In this document: one piece after another, positions 1 through 5,580 of the stretch
Position numbering within the stretch: position 1 is the stretch's first letter
How the letters are laid out: every line of letters starts with the position of its first letter
DNA from: Deltaproteobacteria bacterium
Lineage (GTDB): Bacteria; Myxococcota; UBA796; SXON01
Length of the DNA: 5,580 nucleotides
Assembly (NCBI GenBank): GCA_947483545.1
Contig: CANKNP010000331.1
Span: forward strand, 1-5,580
Direction of reading: 5' to 3'
Notes under the pieces: model-generated
Told to the model about the DNA's origin: nothing
Seen by the model: the letters and a program-made list of their open reading frames with translations, nothing else
Database searches by the model: none
Made by a program: the position numbers and the translations under genes

Positions 1-747
1 CACGTCCAGCGTGCCCCCCGCTTGCTCGACGATCAGCCTGTGAACGTGCACGAGCGTGGCTTTCAGGTGCGCTTCCGCGTACCCGAGCACGGTGGCGACG
101 ACCCCCTGCCCAACCGCCCCCAGCGAAGAATAAGGCTTCCCAAATCGGACGTGAAGGGTTTTCCCCTGGGGGGCCACCAGCGGCACCCGGGTGACACACA
201 GCGCGGTAAACTCGGGCACGCTGCCGCACAGCAGGATCTCGCGTGTGTCGAGCTTGACCAGCTCCGCCGTCAGCGCCTCGGTGTCCCGCACCTCCGCCAC
301 GCGCAAATCCCCCGTGCTCGCGTCCAGGAACGCGAGCGCAAACCGGCCTTCCAACTCGCCAACGCAGACCAGCCAAACCGGCTCGTGCGCATCCACGCCG
401 TCGGTCGAGAGCCCGGGGGTCAGCACCCGGACCACCTCGCGCCGCACGACGCCCTTGGCGGTCCGCGGGTCCTCGACCTGCTCGGCGATCGCGATCTTGC
501 GGCCGAGATCCAGCAGTCGGCGCAGGTAGCCGTCTACGGCGTGGTACGGCACCCCGCACATCGGGATGGGATCGGCGGCCTCTTTGTTGCGCGTGGTCAG
601 GGTCAATTCCAACGCTGCGGCGGTCCACCGGGCGTCGTCCCCAAACAATTCGTAGAAATCCCCCATGCGGTAGAAGAGCAGTTCGGTGGGATACTCCGCT
701 TTAATCGCCAGGTACTGGCGGAACATCGGGGTGTCGAGGCCGCTCAT
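1..747 (-). CDS. mutS: DNA mismatch repair protein MutS, N-terminal part (3' end outside the window)
   Basis: MutS binds base mismatches and small loops in duplex DNA as a clamp-like dimer and starts methyl- or nick-directed repair with MutL. Only the first 249 codons are in the window; the family is usually about 850 residues, so the lever, clamp and ATPase domains lie beyond the left edge. Translating the minus strand from the ATG at 747 gives domain I. It carries the hallmark GDFYELF at residues 29-35, where F31 and E33 occupy the Phe-x-Glu positions that stack on and bond to the mismatched base. CGVPYHA follows at 64-70 and AIAEQVEDPRTAKG at about 86-99. The connector domain follows with FLDASTGDL at 140-148, and domain III appears to begin near residue 230. 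The start is supported by homology from residue 6 onward, by a weak AGG about six bases upstream, and by the ATGA overlap with the rsmB stop. The frame is intact to the edge. Family assignment is secure; activity of the full protein cannot be judged from this part. Confidence 0.95.
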   Translation of the reverse strand, partial: MSGLDTPMFRQYLAIKAEYPTELLFYRMGDFYELFGDDARWTAAALELTLTTRNKEAADPIPMCGVPYHAVDGYLRRLLDLGRKIAIAEQVEDPRTAKGVVRREVVRVLTPGLSTDGVDAHEPVWLVCVGELEGRFALAFLDASTGDLRVAEVRDTEALTAELVKLDTREILLCGSVPEFTALCVTRVPLVAPQGKTLHVRFGKPYSSLGAVGQGVVATVLGYAEAHLKATLVHVHRLIVEQAGGTLDV

Positions 748-756
748 GGGGTACCT
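744..756 (-). promoter_or_regulatory. rsmB/mutS stop-start overlap (ATGA) with weak ribosome binding site
   Basis: The TGA stop of rsmB (746-744) and the ATG of mutS (747-745) share bases as ATGA. An AGG at 756-754, six bases before the ATG, is the only Shine-Dalgarno-like match. The layout suggests that mutS translation is re-initiated by ribosomes finishing rsmB, so the two genes are probably on one transcript. The overlap is seen directly; the coupling is inferred. Confidence 0.75.
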
Positions 757-1997
757 GGGGCGCGAAATCTCCAGGCGACGTGGACGTCGGCCCCGGACGT
801 GGCGTCCACAGCACCCGGAGTGGTGTCCACCCGCGCTTCCACCGGCCAGGACAGCGTCGCAGCCACGGCGTCTCCCTCCTCGGGCTCCGGGGAACACACC
901 GCATAGACCAGCACGCCGCCAGGTTTCACGCGGCGTTTGAGCTGGTGGAGGAGTGCCGCCTGGCGTTGGGCGAGCACCTTCAAATGCCCCGTGAGCAGCT
1001 CTGAAGTTGGCTTCCTCCAACGAATATCGGGATGACGCCGGACCGTTCCCAACCCGCTGCACGGCGCGTCGATCAGCACGGCGTCGAACATCTCGGTCGC
1101 CAGCGGACCAGACGGCGCGGTCCAATCCAGGGTGCTGACCGCCGCCCGCAGTCCCAGCCTCCCCAGGTTCTCCTCCAGGCGAACCAAACGCTCGGCGCTG
1201 GAATCGGTGGCGGTCACCCGGTATCCAAGGCTCGCCAACCTGAGGGTCTTGCCGCCGGGCGCGGCGCACGCGTCGAGCACGGTGGATCCCTCGGGGACCG
1301 CGTCTGCCAGCAGATCGGCGACGGCCAGCGCGGCGGGATCCATGACCCAGAAGCGGCCCTCTTCAAATCCAGGCATCGCTGGAACGGGGCCGGAAGGAAC
1401 CGCGAGGGCACGAGGTGCAACGCCCGCATCTCCCACCGGCCGGGCGACGAGCCCCGCGTGTTGAAACGCGCGGACAAGGCCCGCCTCATCCTCTTTCGGG
1501 ACGATGTACAACGGCGCCGGCTCGTTGCACGCGGCCATCCACGCGTCGGCCCGATCGCCCCAGCGGGCTCGCCACCGCGCGATCAATACCTCCGGAAACC
1601 CAGGCAGATCCAAACGGAGCGGCGGTGCATTCCGAAGGACGGCGTTCACAAACCCTGCCGCGTGCCCGACATTCAGTCGGCGGGTCAATTCGACCGCTTG
1701 ATCGACGGCTGCGTGGGGGGGCGTACGGGTAAAAGTGCGCTCGTAAAGCGCGCAGCGCAGGATCACGCGGACCGCAGGGTCGATGGTGCGGAGCGAGCGC
1801 TTCGCGCCGGCGACGATCGCGGCGTCCAAGCTGTCGCGCCGACGCAATACGCCCAGCGCGAGGTTCCAAGCCAGCGCGCGATCGCCCTGTTCGTGCGGCG
1901 CGAGGTCGGCCAACGCATCCTCGATGTGAGCGCCCTTCTCCGCGGCGATCAGCGCTTCAACGGCGGCCTTGCGGCCCAGGTTCACGGGGGGGGGCAT
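744..1997 (-). CDS. rsmB: 16S rRNA (cytosine-5)-methyltransferase RsmB (Sun/Fmu family)
   Basis: RsmB transfers a methyl group from S-adenosylmethionine to C5 of cytosine 967 (E. coli numbering) of 16S rRNA during small-subunit assembly in the cytoplasm. From the ATG at 1997 the protein is 417 residues, close to the usual 430-450. Residues about 7-125 form the NusB-like RNA-binding domain, which separates RsmB from RsmF and other NOL1/NOP2/Sun enzymes; it includes AAGFVNAVLRN at 113-123. The Rossmann methyltransferase domain follows. Its SAM loop DACAAPGGKT is at 242-251, an acidic ATDSS segment at about 262-266, motif IV DAPCSGLG at 310-317 (release Cys 313), and motif VI VCSPEPEE at 367-374 (nucleophile Cys 368). 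The frame stays open upstream to 2126, but that extension is Pro/Arg-rich low-complexity sequence unlike the family. A GTG at 1985 is an alternative start; neither has a good ribosome binding site. The C-terminus lacks the usual DGFF-type motif and ends in a shortened ADVHVAWRFR segment. Its stop overlaps the mutS start. Confidence 0.91.
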   Translation of the reverse strand: MPPPVNLGRKAAVEALIAAEKGAHIEDALADLAPHEQGDRALAWNLALGVLRRRDSLDAAIVAGAKRSLRTIDPAVRVILRCALYERTFTRTPPHAAVDQAVELTRRLNVGHAAGFVNAVLRNAPPLRLDLPGFPEVLIARWRARWGDRADAWMAACNEPAPLYIVPKEDEAGLVRAFQHAGLVARPVGDAGVAPRALAVPSGPVPAMPGFEEGRFWVMDPAALAVADLLADAVPEGSTVLDACAAPGGKTLRLASLGYRVTATDSSAERLVRLEENLGRLGLRAAVSTLDWTAPSGPLATEMFDAVLIDAPCSGLGTVRRHPDIRWRKPTSELLTGHLKVLAQRQAALLHQLKRRVKPGGVLVYAVCSPEPEEGDAVAATLSWPVEARVDTTPGAVDATSGADVHVAWRFRAPGTP

Positions 1998-2040
1998 GGG
2001 GGCGGCGGGTAACGCGGTCGGGGGGGGGGAGCGAAGGGGG
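1986..2040 (+). repeat. Guanine-run cluster across the rsmB start (G-quadruplex-capable on the plus strand)
   Basis: On the plus strand there are runs of nine G (1986-1994), five G (1998-2002), three G (2007-2009), ten G (2020-2029) and five G (2036-2040). The first three, with the nine-G run able to supply two, satisfy a four-run pattern with short loops. The complement of the rsmB ATG (1995-1997) lies between the first two runs. The G-rich strand is the template for rsmB, so the mRNA leader is C-rich. The two longest homopolymers are also prone to slippage and to sequencing error. Folding is inferred from sequence pattern only. Confidence 0.6.
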
Positions 2041-2219
2041 AGCGGCGGCCTCGGACCGCCCGGCCGGCGCCACCGCGGGCCGTGAACCGGCCGTTCGCAC
2101 CAGGCGGCCGTCCTGCCGGCGCCCACTCGTCCTTCGCCCCGCCGGTGTGCAGCGGCGTTTTGCGGCCTGGGTAGACGGTGCGGCGGTGGCGGCGAGCCGC
2201 CCTGTCTGCCTCCCCCCGT
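1998..2219. other. Intergenic region between the hydantoinase gene and rsmB
   Basis: This 222-base gap must carry the leader of rsmB-mutS and the end of the hydantoinase transcript. I see no convincing -10/-35 promoter, no T-tract terminator and no conserved small protein. Open frames that cross it translate to Arg/Pro/Gly-rich low-complexity sequence, as expected for random GC-rich DNA. It contains the hairpin at 2188-2201, G runs next to rsmB, and an imperfect inverted repeat (GGCGG at 2044-2048, CCGCC at 2056-2060). A promoter for rsmB-mutS may lie here but cannot be pointed to. Confidence 0.6.
2188..2201 (-). repeat. Short GC hairpin 19 bases past the hydantoinase stop
   Basis: A perfect inverted repeat of six bases (GGCGGC/GCCGCC) around a two-base centre, read on the minus strand as GGCGGCTCGCCGCC. 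It starts 19 bases after the TGA of the hydantoinase gene and has no following T-run, so it is not a standard intrinsic terminator. It could be a weak transcript-end structure or a chance product of high GC. Its core GGCTCGCC also occurs in the palindrome at the other end of the gene. Confidence 0.4.
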
Positions 2220-2247
2220 TCACTCCACCCCCCACCCCCCGCCCCCC
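2212..2247 (-). repeat. G-quadruplex-type motif at the hydantoinase stop codon (sense strand)
   Basis: On the coding strand there are three runs of six G (2247-2242, 2240-2235, 2233-2228) separated by single bases. A ten-base spacer holding the TGA stop follows, then a fourth run of six G (2217-2212). Single-base loops between long G runs are the arrangement expected to fold most stably as DNA or RNA quadruplex. Part is coding-driven, because the HyuB family ends in a conserved Pro-Gly-Gly-Gly-Gly segment. However, GGG is used for three of the four glycines and the fourth run lies beyond the stop, so coding alone does not explain it. Effect on transcript end or ribosome release is inferred. 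Confidence 0.6.
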
Positions 2248-5200
2248 GGCGTGTACACCCGCACGCGATCCCCCGCCTTCAACGCGACAGGTTCCCCGTC
2301 CCAGGGCGTCCAACCCTCGGGTGAGCCCGCCGGAGCCGTGCGCCACACCTCCGCACGCCCGGCCGCACCCGATTCGCCGCCCTCGAGACCTTGCGCACCT
2401 TCGGGCCTCCACGCCGCGAGCAGGGCGGCCGAGCCGGGCGCGGTCAGCTCCATCTCGCGGACCAGACCGTCGCCGCCGCGATGTTTACCCCCTCCCCCCG
2501 ACCCCCGCCGGATCGAGAAACCCCGCACGGAGAGCGGCAAGCGGGCCTCCGACACCTCGGGGTCGGTCGCGCGGGTATTGGTCATGTGCACCTGGCCGGC
2601 CGACCGCCCCGGCCCCCCGGGACTGGCGCCGAGCCCGCCCCCGAGCGTCTCGTAGAACGCCCAGCCCTCGCCGCCGAACGTCAGGTTGTTCATCGTCCCT
2701 TGCGAGCCCGCCCGGACACCGAGCGCCCGGAAAACGAGGTCCACCACCCGCTGGGAGGTCTCCACGTTCCCCCCGACCACCGCGGCGCCTTCGGGAGGGC
2801 AAAGCACACTTCCGGTGGGGATCCGGAGCTGTACGGCGCGCAGGACCCCTTCGTTGAGCGGCAGGTCCCGCCCCACGAGCACCCGCAGTGCGTAGAGCAC
2901 CGCGGCGCGCACAACGCAGGTTGGCGCGTTCAAGTTGCCAGGGTGGGGCCCGCCGGTGCCAGTAAAGTCAAACACCCCGCCTTCCACGTGGAGCCGGAGG
3001 GGCACACCGTCCAGGTCATCGACGGCGGAGCCGTGAAGCGTCGGGAGGATCTCGCGGACGGCGTGCTCGACCGCCTCGACGAGCCGGACCATCCACGCGG
3101 TCACCCCCGCGGGGTCCCCAAGCGCGCGCAGCCCCGCCGCAGCGTGACGATTCGCCGCGATCTGGGCGCCGAGATCCGCGGTCACGGTCGCCGGATCACG
3201 ACAGCCTGAGAGGTCGGGGATCTGAGGTCGCCGATTCTCCCGCCCCGCGAGGGCGCGGGCCGGGCGCATCGGCCAGTGTTGGCCAAGAACGCCCGCATCC
3301 GCGGGCTTGTGTTCGCGTCCCTCGCTGTCTGTCAACAGCTTCCAACGCCGAAATACAAGCCCCTCGTCCGCGAGGCACCGAGATCGCGGGGGCATCGACC
3401 CGGGCGTGATGCCGCCGATGTCTACATGGTGCGCGCGGCTGCCGACGAACCAGAGCTCGCCGCCCTCGCGCACGGCGGTGATCACGGTGAGATCGGGGAG
3501 ATGGGAGCCCCCCGCCTGCGGATCGTTCGAGAGCCAGGCCCGGCCATCCGGCGGCGAAGGTTCCGCGCGCAGGATGTCGCGAACGACCTCGCCCATCGCG
3601 CCCAGATGGACCGGCACGTGCGGCGCGTTGGCGATGAGCGTCCCTTCGCCGTCGAAGATCGCGCAGGAGAAGTCGAGCCGCTCCCGGATGTTGACCGAGC
3701 GGGCGAGCCGTCGAAGCACCTCCCCGGCGTCCGCGGCGATCCCCGCAAACCGGCTCGCCCAGAGCGGCAGGTCGGCCTCGGACGCCGCTTCGACCGGCGC
3801 GAGCGGCCGCACCCGGGTGAGCCGGATCAGAGCGCCCTCGCGGACCATCTGCCAGCCCGCGGCCACCACCAACGAGGTGCCCTGCAGCGTGATCCTCGTC
3901 GGTCCCACCGCGAGCTTGGGCACGCCGGTCGGCCAGGTCGCGGCGGGGATCTCGGGGGGCGCGGCGTCTACCCAGCGGACGCGCGCGTTTACGACTTCGA
4001 GCGGGGACTGCGCCCATGGAAAGCCAAACCTTCGTTGGTGCTCCTCGGCGTAGCGCGTGACCGCCTGAGCGACGGTGTCCGCTTCGATGCACACGACCGC
4101 CTCGGTGCCCAGGACCCGCAGGTCGATGCGCCGCTCGCACCGCCCGCCCAGCTCCGCCTCCAAGCGTGCCCAAGCGGCCTCCACCCGCGGCCAACCACTA
4201 TCGAGCCGGACCCAAAGCGCCTGGACCCGCTCCTCCTCGCGGCGGGCCAGCGCCATGCCCCACGCGCTCAGGACCGAGGCGCACGCATGGACCAGGACGG
4301 TCGTGACGCCGAGCGCGTCCGCGACGCCGCACGCGTGCTGACCCGCCGCACCACCAAACGCCACGAGGGCTTGCCCCCGGACGTCCACCCCACGCCGCAG
4401 GCACACGCGTCGCACCGCGGATGCCATCGCCTCTCTCGCGATCGCCAAAAAGGCTTCGGCCGGGCCGGGAAGCGCGACTGCGCCTGGGTGAAGCACGCCT
4501 GGGAACGCTTCGAGATCCACGAGATCGGCGACCACGGCGGCGTCGGTCAACGTGGCAGGTCCGCCGTTTCCGAAGCACTGTGGACCGGGTCGCGCGCCGG
4601 CCGAGCCTGGCCCCACGGTGTAGCCGAGCCCGTTGTGGCCGAGCAGCGATCCGCCGCCGGCCGCGATGGTCTCGACCTCCAGCGCCGGCCGAGCGACCCG
4701 CAGGCCCGCCACACGCCACTCTCCCTCGCGACGTGGGAGAGCGCCGACCTCGACGACGCACACGTCCGTGCTCGTCCCGCCCATGTCCAAACCGACGGCG
4801 CATGCGACCCCAGCGAGCCGGGCGACCGCCTGCACGGCCAGCACGCCGCCAGCGGGACCGCTCAAGACCGCGTCGGGCGCTCTGAGCGCTGCGGCGGGCA
4901 CGAGGCTGCCGTCCGAGCGGATGGCCAGCGCACCCGCCGGGAGCTGATCGGCGGCGAGGGCCCGGGCCAGGATCGGGGTGACGGCGGCGTCGAGCAAGGT
5001 GGTCTCGATGCGCTGGAGGTACCCGACCCCGGGCGCGAGGACGTGCCCAAGGGAGACGAAGGTCGCGACGGGCAGCGTCGCGGCGATGGCCAGCTCGTGC
5101 GCGGGGTTGCGGGCGCTGTTCAGGAGCGCGATGGCGACCGCGTAGCCGGGGGGGACGGGGATCGGCGGGGCGGGCGGAGAGCCGAACGGGGCGGCTACGG

Positions 5201-5531
5201 CGACACCCCGAGCGTCGATGCGGCCGGGGATCTCGACGACCTGGGCGTGCAGCGGTGCGGGCCACTCGTCGTCGGGGGCGAACAGGCCGGGGCGGGCCAT
5301 GTCGCCCAGGGTGGGCAGGTCGGCGAAGCCCTCGGTCACGAGCAGGATCGTCGGCGCGAGCGTGCGCTCCAGCAGCGCGTTCGTGGCCACCGTGGTGCCG
5401 AAGACCAGGCTGCCCTCGGCGAGCAGGCCCATCACCGCCGTGTCGGACGGCACCTTTCGGATGCGGACGTCCCCTCCGTCCACCACCACAACGTCGGTGA
5501 ACGTGCCGCCTCGATCGATGAACGTTCGCAC
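2220..5531 (-). CDS. Single-chain hydantoinase/oxoprolinase family protein (HyuA-HyuB fusion, 5-oxoprolinase-like)
   Basis: Members hydrolyse cyclic amides such as 5-oxoproline or N-methylhydantoin using ATP, in the cytoplasm; substrate here is not predictable. From a GTG at 5531 the protein is 1103 residues, short for fused homologues (about 1200-1300). The HyuA half (about 1-580) shows ATPase loops DRGGTFTD (6-13) and [10 protein letters not shown] (247-256), [12 protein letters not shown] (45-56), [13 protein letters not shown] (307-319) and [17 protein letters not shown] (392-408). The HyuB half (about 585-1101) shows [12 protein letters not shown] (616-627), [11 protein letters not shown] (638-648), [12 protein letters not shown] (669-680), [10 protein letters not shown] (698-707), the glycine-rich segment 1004-1020 and the terminal TPGGGGWG. 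His677, Asp680 and His702 keep the spacing I recall for metal ligands in the related acetone carboxylase. No signal peptide or membrane segment is seen. The frame has no stop to the window edge; an earlier GTG at 5573 lies inside a palindrome, so 5531 is preferred. The N-terminal domain is unusually compact, and 738-776 matches no family pattern I know. Confidence 0.9.
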   Translation of the reverse strand: MRTFIDRGGTFTDVVVVDGGDVRIRKVPSDTAVMGLLAEGSLVFGTTVATNALLERTLAPTILLVTEGFADLPTLGDMARPGLFAPDDEWPAPLHAQVVEIPGRIDARGVAVAAPFGSPPAPPIPVPPGYAVAIALLNSARNPAHELAIAATLPVATFVSLGHVLAPGVGYLQRIETTLLDAAVTPILARALAADQLPAGALAIRSDGSLVPAAALRAPDAVLSGPAGGVLAVQAVARLAGVACAVGLDMGGTSTDVCVVEVGALPRREGEWRVAGLRVARPALEVETIAAGGGSLLGHNGLGYTVGPGSAGARPGPQCFGNGGPATLTDAAVVADLVDLEAFPGVLHPGAVALPGPAEAFLAIAREAMASAVRRVCLRRGVDVRGQALVAFGGAAGQHACGVADALGVTTVLVHACASVLSAWGMALARREEERVQALWVRLDSGWPRVEAAWARLEAELGGRCERRIDLRVLGTEAVVCIEADTVAQAVTRYAEEHQRRFGFPWAQSPLEVVNARVRWVDAAPPEIPAATWPTGVPKLAVGPTRITLQGTSLVVAAGWQMVREGALIRLTRVRPLAPVEAASEADLPLWASRFAGIAADAGEVLRRLARSVNIRERLDFSCAIFDGEGTLIANAPHVPVHLGAMGEVVRDILRAEPSPPDGRAWLSNDPQAGGSHLPDLTVITAVREGGELWFVGSRAHHVDIGGITPGSMPPRSRCLADEGLVFRRWKLLTDSEGREHKPADAGVLGQHWPMRPARALAGRENRRPQIPDLSGCRDPATVTADLGAQIAANRHAAAGLRALGDPAGVTAWMVRLVEAVEHAVREILPTLHGSAVDDLDGVPLRLHVEGGVFDFTGTGGPHPGNLNAPTCVVRAAVLYALRVLVGRDLPLNEGVLRAVQLRIPTGSVLCPPEGAAVVGGNVETSQRVVDLVFRALGVRAGSQGTMNNLTFGGEGWAFYETLGGGLGASPGGPGRSAGQVHMTNTRATDPEVSEARLPLSVRGFSIRRGSGGGGKHRGGDGLVREMELTAPGSAALLAAWRPEGAQGLEGGESGAAGRAEVWRTAPAGSPEGWTPWDGEPVALKAGDRVRVYTPGGGGWGVE

Positions 5532-5553
5532 GGAGACGGTGTATCCCTGCTTT

Positions 5554-5573
5554 GTGGGGGGCGAGCCCCCCAC
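5554..5573. repeat. Perfect palindrome with 9-base arms just upstream of the hydantoinase start
   Basis: The arms GTGGGGGGC and GCCCCCCAC flank a two-base centre, and a further C-run follows at 5575-5580. On the minus strand it ends 22 bases before the chosen GTG at 5531, so it would fold as a very stable hairpin in the mRNA leader. The alternative in-frame GTG at 5573 is the first codon of the arm itself. No T-run follows on the minus strand; on the plus strand the hairpin is followed by CGC and a C-run, so it is not a typical terminator either way. It may be a copy of a dispersed palindromic repeat or a leader structure that restrains translation. Confidence 0.6.
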
Positions 5574-5580
5574 GCCCCCC

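Noticed and set aside
22..906. 294-codon open frame on the plus strand
   Set aside because: It is antisense to mutS and the end of rsmB, both with clear family motifs on the minus strand. Its product is Arg/Gln/His-rich with no recognisable domain, typical of antisense frames in GC-rich DNA.
1032..2012. 326-codon open frame on the plus strand
   Set aside because: Antisense to the well-supported rsmB gene, low-complexity composition, no family resemblance.
1998..2126. 43-residue N-terminal extension of RsmB from an ATG at 2126
   Set aside because: Pro/Arg-rich low-complexity sequence before the NusB-like domain, not seen in the family; the ATG at 1997 gives a near-normal length.
2188..2201. 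Intrinsic terminator after the hydantoinase gene
   Set aside because: The hairpin has no T-run after it on the minus strand, so it is listed only as an inverted repeat.
1957..2412. 151-codon minus-strand frame crossing the intergenic gap
   Set aside because: Overlaps both rsmB and the hydantoinase gene out of frame and is Arg/Gly-rich without motifs.
2391..3209. 272-codon open frame on the plus strand
   Set aside because: Antisense to the HyuB half of the hydantoinase gene and lacking any conserved motif.
910..4855. A shared 15-base word (ccagcacgccgccag) near 910 and near 4840
   Set aside because: Both copies lie in unrelated coding sequence with similar codon use and no flanking similarity; chance is sufficient.
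3196..5265. Two long minus-strand open frames (3196-4194 and 4198-5265) within the hydantoinase gene
   Set aside because: They share one alternative frame of the same strand and are Arg/Gly/Ala-rich shadows; the hydantoinase frame carries all conserved motifs.
1..5580. A novel defence, mobile or RNA-guided system
   Set aside because: The window is filled by three identifiable metabolic or housekeeping genes; no direct-repeat array, transposase, integrase, reverse transcriptase or toxin-like gene is visible.

Overview
This is a very GC-rich bacterial window with a strong G/C preference at third codon positions. Three protein genes all read on the minus strand. From left to right on the plus strand they are the 5' part of mutS, a complete rsmB, and a long single-chain hydantoinase/oxoprolinase gene, here called hyuA-hyuB. 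The codon style and the C/G-rich palindrome near the right edge would fit a high-GC proteobacterial or myxobacterial-type chromosome. That placement is an impression from style only; nothing here fixes the phylum.

Layout in the direction of transcription (right to left). At the right edge, about 5531-5580 holds the start region of the hydantoinase gene and a perfect palindrome with 9-base arms. From 5531 down to 2220 is one uninterrupted reading frame of about 1100 codons that fuses the ATPase-like HyuA half to the HyuB half. The gap 2219-1998 holds no convincing gene. It contains a short GC hairpin and G-run clusters at both edges. From 1997 to 744 is rsmB, the 16S rRNA m5C methyltransferase with an N-terminal NusB-like domain. 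Its TGA stop overlaps the ATG of mutS in an ATGA junction, and mutS continues off the left edge after 249 codons.

How the genes relate. rsmB and mutS look like a translationally coupled pair of core housekeeping genes, one for ribosome modification and one for mismatch repair. The hydantoinase gene lies upstream in the same orientation, 222 bases away. It is an ATP-dependent cyclic-amide hydrolase family member of unknown substrate, probably metabolic, with no obvious functional link to the other two.

I found no tRNA, rRNA, CRISPR array, mobile element or recognisable promoter, and no evidence of a new multi-gene system. The most unusual signals are structural: guanine-run clusters at the rsmB start and at the hydantoinase stop codon, palindromes with a shared core at both ends of the hydantoinase gene, and a compact, divergent N-terminal domain in that protein.
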